A stretch of DNA of 64,000 nucleotides from NCBI GenBank assembly GCA_029782335.1, contig JAKOVA010000245.1, forward strand, positions 1 to 64,000. Reading direction: 5' to 3'. Below, in pieces: positions 8,465-14,877 of this stretch. A program made the position numbers and the translations under genes. The stretch's first letter is position 1; each line of letters starts with the position of its first letter. The notes beneath the pieces were generated by a model, which saw only the letters and a program-made list of their open reading frames with translations, was not told the DNA's origin and ran no database searches. This DNA comes from Actinomycetes bacterium. GTDB taxonomy: Bacteria > Actinomycetota > Acidimicrobiia > Acidimicrobiales > Microtrichaceae.

Positions 8465-8503
8465 GTATCGAGGATGGGTGCATATTGCACCGATCCTCGA
8501 TAC
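8465..8503. promoter_or_regulatory. 39-bp palindromic operator of the toxin-antitoxin operon
   Basis: The arms GTATCGAGGAT (8465-8475) and ATCCTCGATAC (8493-8503) are perfect complements. Inside them GGTGCA (8477-8482) and TGCACC (8486-8491) flank TAT; only G8476/G8492 do not pair. It ends 10 bp before the antitoxin ATG. FitAB-type complexes are known to bind a promoter inverted repeat of about 36 bp, so this is the likely autoregulation site. Confidence 0.85.
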
Positions 8504-8513
8504 CGTCTCTGCC

Positions 8514-8756
8514 ATGTCCAGAGTGATCCAGATCCGAGACGTGCCCGACGACGTACACGACGCCCTGGCTGAAGCGGCAGCGGCCGAGGGCCTCTCCTTG
8601 ACCCGATATATACGTCGTGAGCTCGAGCACCTGGCCGGCCGGGCGAAGACGGTGCGCGCGAACGCCGCCGTGATCCGACAGACCCAGGCGAAGGTCCGAG
8701 GCCGCGTCGATCGAGACACGATCCTCACCGCTCTGCGCGAAGGGCGCGGTGAGTGA
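8514..8756 (+). CDS. FitA/VapB-like ribbon-helix-helix antitoxin
   Basis: This encodes 80 residues. The N-terminal strand VIQIRDVPDDVHDAL followed by AAAAEGLSLTRYIRRELEHL is the RHH fold of FitA/VapB antitoxins (I-x-I-R-x-V-P-x-x-V then helix A and helix B). The C-terminal tail would wrap the toxin. The ATG at 8514 was preferred over 8478 because the RHH strand begins directly after it and the earlier start would lie inside the operator. It overlaps the toxin start by 4 bp (GTGA). Confidence 0.88.
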   Translation: MSRVIQIRDVPDDVHDALAEAAAAEGLSLTRYIRRELEHLAGRAKTVRANAAVIRQTQAKVRGRVDRDTILTALREGRGE

Positions 8757-9130
8757 GGGTCGTCGATGCCGGCGTGATCGTCGAACTCGTTGCAAACGAC
8801 CTTGACCCCGATCGTCTCGGCGACGAGGAACTCGCCGTACCGCATCTCATCGACAGCGAAGTCACCAACGTCCTTCGGCGGCTCGTCGTTCAGGAGATCC
8901 TGACCGAGAAGCAAGGCGCGTCCGCGTTGGATGGTTTCGCCCTTCTTGCCTTGACCCGGTTTCCCGCCGACTGGCTCCGGCCGAGGATGTGGGCGCTCCG
9001 GCACAATCTCAGCTCGTACGATGCCACCTATGTCGCCCTCGCCGAGATGACTGGCGCGACTGCGCTGCTCACGACCGACGCCCGATTGGCGAACGCGCCA
9101 GGCGTCGCGTGCCCGATCGAGTTGTTGTGA
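8753..9130 (+). CDS. PIN-domain ribonuclease toxin (VapC/FitB-like)
   Basis: This encodes 125 residues with a GTG start. The acidic PIN residues are in place: D5 in VVDAGVIVE, E36 in DSEVTNVLRR, D90 in SSYDATYVALAE and D109 in TTDARLA. Members of this family are Mg-dependent RNases held inactive by the cognate antitoxin. Length and gene order (antitoxin first, 4-bp overlap) are canonical, and no residue loss is seen, so the module looks intact. A GGGCCC...GGGCCC inverted repeat shortly after the stop may act as a weak terminator. Confidence 0.9.
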   Translation: MRVVDAGVIVELVANDLDPDRLGDEELAVPHLIDSEVTNVLRRLVVQEILTEKQGASALDGFALLALTRFPADWLRPRMWALRHNLSSYDATYVALAEMTGATALLTTDARLANAPGVACPIELL

Positions 9131-9311
9131 GCACCGCGCTGCGAGCGGGGCCCTTCCTCAACGGGCCCTCCTGATCTGCACGTCTACGCCACCGTCAGCC
9201 ACTCCGGCTGTCCAACACGATCGTGATGTCGGGAGACGTCTGCATCGACCGAGCCCAGCGTTGGCGGGTGCCGCCCGGACACGACCGAGACGGCACCGGT
9301 AGGTTCCGGGC

Positions 9312-9833
9312 GTGCTGGTGACCGTCTCGTGCGAGCTCGACTGCTCTGCGAAGGAAGCCGCGCGGCAGATGGTTCGGCCCGAACTGCTCGACCATGTCGC
9401 GTGGCCGGTCATGAGGTTCGTTCCCGACCGTCCGCATCCTTCTTCGTGGACGCCGGGCGACTACCCGGTTCGCTGCGTGGCGTTCGGGGTCGTTCCCCTT
9501 GGTCGCCAGGTCATCGTCATCGAGGTCCCCGAATCCGACCAACCCTGGGTTCACGTCCTCCGCGACAACGGTCGTGGTCTGAGCGGCATCCTGCGCGGAG
9601 TTTCGAGGTGGGATCACACGATCACGGTTCGACCTCACGAAAGCGATCCGCACCGGACCCGCTACAGCGACGACGTGGTGATTGAGGCCGGCCGGCTCAC
9701 ACCGGTCGTTTGGCTGTTCGCGAGCGGCTTCTACCGGTGGCGTCAATACCGTTGGCGTCGCCTCGCCCGCGTAGCCTTCGCCCCACTCGGCCCGGCGGAC
9801 GGTCGCAACGATGGAAGCGACCGCCCGGCCTGA
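9312..9833 (+). CDS. SRPBCC-like hypothetical protein
   Basis: This encodes 173 residues with a GTG start at 9312 (GTG 9318 is an alternative). The order CELDCSAKEAARQM, a central proline-rich strand region, GVSRWDHTITVRP, TRYSDDVVIEAGRLTP, then a long C-terminal amphipathic helix with ASGFYRWRQYRWRRLAR fits a START/SRPBCC-type ligand-binding protein ending in an aromatic/arginine helix. No catalytic function can be given. It is the first of two adjacent SRPBCC-type genes on this strand. Confidence 0.65.
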   Translation: MLVTVSCELDCSAKEAARQMVRPELLDHVAWPVMRFVPDRPHPSSWTPGDYPVRCVAFGVVPLGRQVIVIEVPESDQPWVHVLRDNGRGLSGILRGVSRWDHTITVRPHESDPHRTRYSDDVVIEAGRLTPVVWLFASGFYRWRQYRWRRLARVAFAPLGPADGRNDGSDRPA

Positions 9834-9863
9834 CGCCCGCCGCGGCGTTGGGTTTCCGACACG

Positions 9864-10352
9864 ATGGAAAGGTCACCGACGATGCACGACTCGGTCTCGA
9901 TGGACATGGCTGCGCCCCCGGCTGCGGTGTGGGCACTGGTCAGCGACGTCACCCGAACCGGCGAGTTCAGCCCCGAGACCCTCGAGTGCAGGTGGATGGG
10001 CGGCGCGACCGGACCCGCCACCGGCGCACGCTTCCGCGGGCACGTCAAACGCAACGGCCGCGGACCCATGTACTGGACCGTGTGCGTGGTCGACGTGTGC
10101 GAGCCCGAGCGGGAGTTCACCTTCACCGTCCTCGCCGGGTCCCGTCGGGTCAACACCTGGTCCTACCGTCTCGAAGCGATCGACAGCGGAACACGGGTCA
10201 CCGAGTCGTTCCGCCTGGCGCAGTCGCCGGTGCTCTCCGCCTACTGGGCGCTGTTCGGCCGCTGGCGGCGCCGCACCAACGTGCGCAACATGACCATCAC
10301 GCTGGAACGGATCCGAGCCGTCGTCGAGGCCGAGGGCGACACATCCACCTGA
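9864..10352 (+). CDS. SRPBCC (polyketide cyclase/dehydrase-like) family protein
   Basis: This encodes 162 residues. It has the SRPBCC start SVSMDMAAPPAAVWALVSDV, then PETLECRWMGGATGPATGAR, a set of alternating strands, and GTRVTESFRLAQSP before the C-terminal helix. ATG 9864 or ATG 9882 could be the start. It is very similar in plan to the SRPBCC half of the 6498-7712 protein (same V-W-x-x-V-S-D-V-T-R start and GARFRG segment), so the two probably share a ligand class or ancestor. Confidence 0.82.
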   Translation: MERSPTMHDSVSMDMAAPPAAVWALVSDVTRTGEFSPETLECRWMGGATGPATGARFRGHVKRNGRGPMYWTVCVVDVCEPEREFTFTVLAGSRRVNTWSYRLEAIDSGTRVTESFRLAQSPVLSAYWALFGRWRRRTNVRNMTITLERIRAVVEAEGDTST

Positions 10353-10414
10353 CCGCTGGCGTCGAGCGGGCACCCGACTCCCTGCCCGCGGCCAAGCCGC
10401 GCCGCGCCGAGCCG

Positions 10415-11443
10415 TCAGCCTCGTCCCGAGGTGAACCGCGCGAGCAGTTCGCGTTTGAGCTCTGCGCGGCTGGCGGCGACGAGCGTGAACACCGCTTCGC
10501 GCGCCAGTCGCTGCGCGTGGGACTCAGCGAGGAGCGACAGGCCACCACCGGCGGTCACGAGCGCTGCCGCAGAGCGCAAGGCGAGTTGGGCGGCATCCGC
10601 TCGAGCTGCGCCCATGTCATCGATGTCGGAGAGCCCGGCATCAAGGCAGTCACGCACGGCTGCCCGCTCGGCCTCGAGCGCCTCGGCTTGCGCCACCAGT
10701 CCCGCGTCCTTGAGAAGCCGACTGCACCGCCCGACCAGGCCGAGCGGCAGCGTCCCATTGACGCGGGCACCGAAGAGCTGGTTGGCGAGGAACTCGGCGC
10801 GAGGTACCCGGCTGACGACTCGATCGTCGGGGACGATCAGGTCGTCGAAGGTGATCGACACCGTGTTGGTCGCGTCAGCCGCCACCAACGAGTGCCGGGT
10901 CACCGAGGTGACGCCCGGCTGCTCGTGGGCGGCGATCACCCCGGCCACCACGTCACCGGAGGCCACATCCCCGGCGGACACCTGGAGCACGTCGATGATG
11001 CCCCACCCCGAGACGAACGGCGCGTGGCCCGAGAACCGCCAGCCATCGTCGTCGCGGATCGCCTGGACCCGTGGGGGATCGGGGATCACGCCGGCGAATG
11101 CCACGCCGGCGCGGGTTCGACCTGCGGCGAGGTCGGCCAGCAACTCGTCTCGCAACGCCTCGTTGGGCGAGCCGCCGAGCGCCATCACGAGCCCGTGATG
11201 TTGGATCCACGTGAAGGTCGTGGCGAGACAGCCCCCGGCCATGGTCTCGAGCGCCTCGACGATCTCGGGGAATCCGAGACCTGGGCCGCCGTAGCTCGGC
11301 GGCGCTGCGAGACCGTACAGGCCTTCCTCTGCGATCCGCTGCCAGTGGGTGTCGGGGATCACCCCGGTGTGATCCACCTCGAGCGCGGCCGGGAACAGGA
11401 CCTCATCGGCCAACGCACGGACACGGTCGAGAGGCTCAGCCAT
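10415..11443 (-). CDS. Acyl-CoA dehydrogenase-like flavoprotein
   Basis: This encodes 342 residues. It shows the N-terminal helical segment with IAEEGLYGLAAPPSYGGPGL, then TFTWIQHHGLVM and LLADLAAGRTRAGVAFAG, and a strand domain with GWRFSGHAPFVSGWGIID and FDDLIVPDDRVVSRVP. This is the order of acyl-CoA dehydrogenases, although the catalytic Glu loop is not obvious. At 342 residues it is about 40 shorter than usual, so it may be a monooxygenase-type or otherwise specialised member. It is the last gene of a minus-strand run with the DUF5134 and LDI-like genes. Confidence 0.8.
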   Translation of the reverse strand: MAEPLDRVRALADEVLFPAALEVDHTGVIPDTHWQRIAEEGLYGLAAPPSYGGPGLGFPEIVEALETMAGGCLATTFTWIQHHGLVMALGGSPNEALRDELLADLAAGRTRAGVAFAGVIPDPPRVQAIRDDDGWRFSGHAPFVSGWGIIDVLQVSAGDVASGDVVAGVIAAHEQPGVTSVTRHSLVAADATNTVSITFDDLIVPDDRVVSRVPRAEFLANQLFGARVNGTLPLGLVGRCSRLLKDAGLVAQAEALEAERAAVRDCLDAGLSDIDDMGAARADAAQLALRSAAALVTAGGGLSLLAESHAQRLAREAVFTLVAASRAELKRELLARFTSGRG

Positions 11444-11515
11444 GGTCGACCTTCTTACTGCGTTGTGGGGCCGAAGCGGAGGCTGCCCCGTCGAGCACCT
11501 CGGCAGATTGGGCGC

Positions 11516-12127
11516 TCAGAGCATCGCCACCATCGCGACGTCCATGACGAGGTGGGGGAGCAGGGCGACGCGCGCTCGGAGTGGGAACGGCGTCTCGTTG
11601 CTGCCGGGAACACGGCCGCTCACGAGAACAACAGCGGTGAACAGCCCGTCGGCGACGAACAGCGCCCCTACAAGCCTGCCGAGCCACAGCAACGCCCCGC
11701 CGCTCGACCCGTGGGCGCCGTGATGGTCACCGGAATGATCCCCGAACGTCGCGGCGTACAGCATGGCCAGGCTCGCAACGAGGTGATAGGCGGCTCCGCC
11801 AGCCTGGAGTCGCGCTCCGTCGCTGCCGACGGCAATGCCGCGGACGTGGACGAGGAGCCGCGTCGCGTAGAACACGCTCAGCGCCCCGAACAACCAACCC
11901 CACCATCGGTGCAGATCCGAGTCCGGGGCGCCCACCATCGCCGCCATTGCGGCGAGCATCACGATGTGGCCGACCTCGGCCTCCCCATCCGCGACGTACA
12001 TCGAACCTTGTGCCGGCTCGGAGCGACGTGGGCGACGCGAGCAGGCCGACACGAGCGCGATCAGCAGCGCGGCGACGAGGACCGCTGTCGCCGGCCAGCG
12101 GATCGTCGGGTTCGTCAACCAGGACAC
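11516..12127 (-). CDS. DUF5134-type integral membrane protein
   Basis: This encodes 203 residues with a GTG start. It has about five hydrophobic segments, an early conserved HIVMLAAMAAMV, and a His-rich loop (FGDHSGDHHGAHGSSGG) before the fifth segment. The layout matches actinobacterial DUF5134 proteins, which often lie near copper or respiratory genes; the His/Asp loop may bind metal. Function is unknown. Confidence 0.7.
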   Translation of the reverse strand: MSWLTNPTIRWPATAVLVAALLIALVSACSRRPRRSEPAQGSMYVADGEAEVGHIVMLAAMAAMVGAPDSDLHRWWGWLFGALSVFYATRLLVHVRGIAVGSDGARLQAGGAAYHLVASLAMLYAATFGDHSGDHHGAHGSSGGALLWLGRLVGALFVADGLFTAVVLVSGRVPGSNETPFPLRARVALLPHLVMDVAMVAML

Positions 12128-12163
12128 GGCGGCGACGGCGGGACGGATCGACAGGTCCGCCAG

Positions 12164-13585
12164 TCAGGCGCCTGGGTGAATCCGAACCTCGGAGCGATCT
12201 GCAAGGTCGACCGCGACCACGGCTTCGCCGGTCGACGAGGCGGTGACCTCGTCGTTCACCCCGCCCGTGATCCGGTAGCGCTGATTGGGCGCCAGTCGCT
12301 CGAGTCGCAACGTCGTACGCCGGGGCCCGCTCCCGGCACGCAACACGAGCTCGAGCGCCGATCCGTCGCTGACCGCCTTCGCGACCAGCACGTCGGGGTA
12401 GGCGGCCTCGGCGAGGATCGGACCCGTCCGCCACTCCTCAGGAATGGCGCCGGCCACCAGATCACGCATCGCGCCAGGTCGCGACCACCGCCCCAGCGCG
12501 TAGCTCCCGTAGCTCCACGGAGACAGACCCTTCAGCCGGCGAGCTCCACCCGACCACTCCGGTTGATGTCGCTCGATGATCGATCGGTCCAGCGCTGCGG
12601 CGACCTCTTCGTCGCCCTGCTCGCGGGCGCCCATCAGGAGGCCCGCCCTTGCGAGGCCGTCCCCTCGGGCGACGTTGTAGTTGCCGGCATCGATCCGATC
12701 GAGCGCCGCCCGGCGGAGCACGATCTCGCCGTTGTTCACCCTGACGGCACCGCTGTCGCGAAGCCCACGCCAGGTCGCGGCGGCGAGATCGGGCATCGTC
12801 GGGTTCAGCAACATCGCTATCGAGCCGTCGCTGAACAACATCGGCCCGGCGAGCTTGCGGCCCCGGCGTGTCCCGATGCTGTTGAACCTGCCGCTCTCGC
12901 GTCGCCAGCCGTCCTGGTCGTAGCTCCGGCGTACCCGATCCAGCAGATCGCCGGTGATGTCGGTGCCGTGAAGGCGGTCGTGCATCACCATCGCGTTCAT
13001 CGCGAAGGTGTTGCAGACGGGGTACACAAGGTGCGGTTCGCAGGGGAACTGGGGGTGCGACGGATGCTGCCGCATGTTGTCGCGAAGCGCCTCGGCCACG
13101 CGCTGGAAGTCGTAGGAGTAGGTCGTCCGGCGGTCCCACCGCAGCGGCAACGACCCCGGCACGCTGAAGCGACGATCATCGTTGAGGGTTTCGTAGAGCC
13201 CCAGCATCATGCCGAAGTACCCGGAGTACATGATGTTGTGAAACACGATCGGGTCGGGGTTCCAGCGCCCGTAACCGACGAGTCGCTCGGTGGCCCAGTA
13301 GCTCCACACCCTCCTCGCAGTCATTCTGACGATCGCGTTCCGTTGCGCCTCCACGAGGTAGCCGGTGAACGCCGGTGTGCGGGTGAACTGCGACATCGCG
13401 AGCGCCCACTGCGAGAAGTTCAGCTCGTAGCGGAACGCCGACAACCCGAACTGTTCGATCCTCTGGAATCCCTCCCATTCGTCGAGGGGCTGCAACAGGA
13501 GATCGAAGAAGTAGCGCTGCGTTGCGAGATCGTCGACGTCGGACTCGGCCACGGGCGTCGGCGTTGCGGTTCGGGTGACGCTCAT
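12164..13585 (-). CDS. Linalool dehydratase/isomerase (LDI)-superfamily protein
   Basis: This encodes 473 residues from the ATG at 13585. Residues about 48-205 match LDI: FRYELNFSQWALA, MTARRVWSYWA, NPDPIVFHNIMYSGY, GLYE, and CEPHLVYPVCN with Cys182 and Cys191. The nine-residue spacing equals that of the two active-site cysteines of Castellaniella LDI (CEPDNYFVQCN, from memory). The His of the LDI NIMYKGH motif appears to be Tyr123 here. No signal peptide is seen, unlike periplasmic LDI, and there is an extra C-terminal strand domain of about 90 residues. Hydration or dehydration of an alkenol is inferred only. It lies 1 base downstream of a possible 49-codon ORF. Confidence 0.78.
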   Translation of the reverse strand: MSVTRTATPTPVAESDVDDLATQRYFFDLLLQPLDEWEGFQRIEQFGLSAFRYELNFSQWALAMSQFTRTPAFTGYLVEAQRNAIVRMTARRVWSYWATERLVGYGRWNPDPIVFHNIMYSGYFGMMLGLYETLNDDRRFSVPGSLPLRWDRRTTYSYDFQRVAEALRDNMRQHPSHPQFPCEPHLVYPVCNTFAMNAMVMHDRLHGTDITGDLLDRVRRSYDQDGWRRESGRFNSIGTRRGRKLAGPMLFSDGSIAMLLNPTMPDLAAATWRGLRDSGAVRVNNGEIVLRRAALDRIDAGNYNVARGDGLARAGLLMGAREQGDEEVAAALDRSIIERHQPEWSGGARRLKGLSPWSYGSYALGRWSRPGAMRDLVAGAIPEEWRTGPILAEAAYPDVLVAKAVSDGSALELVLRAGSGPRRTTLRLERLAPNQRYRITGGVNDEVTASSTGEAVVAVDLADRSEVRIHPGA

Positions 13586-13586
13586 T

Positions 13587-13736
13587 TCACGCTTCCATGC
13601 CTGCGCTGCCAACGGCCACGGGTCCGCTGCGGTACGCCGGCGGAGCGAAGCCTCCCGTGTCGGGTAGTCGAGGTGGCCTGCGAAACAACCGCGCAGCGGT
13701 GCGCCACAGGAAGCTCACGAACAGACAACACGGCAT
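13587..13736 (-). CDS. Possible 49-residue leader ORF before the LDI-like gene
   Basis: An ATG at 13736 has GGGGGT six bases upstream. The frame runs 49 codons and stops one base before the ATG of the LDI-like gene, a spacing typical of translational coupling. The peptide starts MPCCLFVSFLWRTAARLFRR, then becomes proline/glycine-rich. It has a hydrophobic start with positive charges but no recognised family. The rest of the 272-bp gap (13737-13857) shows nothing else. It could be chance. Confidence 0.35.
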   Translation of the reverse strand: MPCCLFVSFLWRTAARLFRRPPRLPDTGGFAPPAYRSGPVAVGSAGMEA

Positions 13737-13857
13737 CGACGTACCCCCCGTTTGATCCAGGGTAGTTCGCGCTCCACACGCCACGGTTCCTGACGTTGGA
13801 GCGAGGTCGCCACAGAACCTTGGGCCTCGCCCGAAGCCGAAGGGCACTCGGGCGTCC

Positions 13858-14238
13858 CTACATCGGGGCATTCACCTTCACGATCTTCTTGCCGAAGGGC
13901 GCAAGCGCCAGACCCGCGAGTTTGAACGCCTGCAAGCCGAACGGAAACCCGATCACCGTGAGACACAGCAGGAGCCCGCTTGCGGCATAGCTCAGGAACA
14001 TGAGCATGCCGGGGATGATCCAAAACACGGCGCCGATGACCCCGAGCGCCGACGCGTCGGGGTCGCGCCTCGCCTCACGCCCGAAGGGCCACAGGCTGAA
14101 CCGTGCCAATTTCACGCACTGCACCGCGAACGGCAGGCCCACGATCGTGATCGCGAGCACGAACGCCCAGAACAGCCAGCCGAGCGCTGTCCACACGCCG
14201 GTGAACAAGAACCAGAGGATGTTGCCGATTGTCTTCAA
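13858..14238 (-). CDS. YccF-family (DUF307) inner membrane protein
   Basis: This encodes 126 residues from a TTG at 14238, where family similarity begins (KTIGNILWFLFTGVW). Two repeats, each a hydrophobic pair followed by PFAVQCVKLARFSLWPFGRE and by PFGLQAFKLAGLALAPFGKK, are the YccF hallmark. It has four membrane segments. Function is unknown. No strong ribosome binding site is seen; the open frame extends upstream but without family similarity. Confidence 0.85.
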   Translation of the reverse strand: MKTIGNILWFLFTGVWTALGWLFWAFVLAITIVGLPFAVQCVKLARFSLWPFGREARRDPDASALGVIGAVFWIIPGMLMFLSYAASGLLLCLTVIGFPFGLQAFKLAGLALAPFGKKIVKVNAPM

Positions 14239-14272
14239 TTGAAAGCCTGGAGGTCGTGACCGACGGTGTCGG

Positions 14273-14650
14273 TCAGGGGAGGCGGGCGATGCTGCGGGCA
14301 GGGGCGGTGAGACGATAGGAGGCGTCGAGCAACTCCGCGGCCTCCTCCCACCCGTCACCGTCGAGATCTCCGAGGTCGAAGCCACGCCAACCCGAGGGGC
14401 CGAGGTAGGCGGGCATGTAGAAGCGGGGGTCCTCAGCGACGGCGTCGCGCTCCTCCGGGTCGACCATCACGACCAGCGACTGACCGTGCTGCACCCACTC
14501 GCCGTCGACTTTCAACGAACCGCCGTAGTAGGCGAAAACCTTCTTGGTGAAGAAGGCGGGCCGGCCATGGGACACCTTCTCGTTGCTGTCGGGGAACGCC
14601 AGCGCCATGGCTCGCACTCGTGCCAGGAACGGATCGTCGTCATCGAACAT
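14273..14650 (-). CDS. MmcQ/YjbR-family (DUF419) protein
   Basis: This encodes 125 residues from ATG 14650 (GTG 14665 adds five). The sequence MFDDDDPFLARVRAMALAFP, then NEKVSHGRPAFF, KKVFAYYGGS, DPEERDAVAEDPRFYMPAYLG and GWRGFDLGDLDGDGWEE is typical of actinobacterial YjbR proteins with a CyaY-like fold. Members bind DNA or act as stand-alone small proteins; no specific role can be assigned. Confidence 0.87.
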   Translation of the reverse strand: MFDDDDPFLARVRAMALAFPDSNEKVSHGRPAFFTKKVFAYYGGSLKVDGEWVQHGQSLVVMVDPEERDAVAEDPRFYMPAYLGPSGWRGFDLGDLDGDGWEEAAELLDASYRLTAPARSIARLP

Positions 14651-14877
14651 TTTCGGGTGTTCCACCGACCCGAGGCTAGGACCATGCGGCGCGAGCGCCT
14701 CGATGCGGGGCCGGCCGACCGCTAGCCTCGCTCCGGAGCCGAAGGGTGGTGGGTACTACCGCTCGACTCGAGGTGAGGCATCTCGGGGTGGCCGCAACGG
14801 GGTGCATCGTCACCAGCGCTCCCGGCGTGGCCCGAGCATCCGCCGCTCTCAGGACACCAGACTGCACGCCCGACTCC

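Noticed and set aside
9131-9311. Gap after the toxin gene examined for a gene or RNA
   Set aside because: Only a GGGCCC...GGGCCC inverted repeat was seen; no frame with a ribosome site.
9710-13765. A plus-strand open frame of 1351 codons
   Set aside because: It runs antisense through the acyl-CoA dehydrogenase-like, DUF5134 and LDI-like genes and is low-complexity Arg/Pro/His-rich; such frames are a by-product of high GC. The minus-strand genes have clear family motifs.
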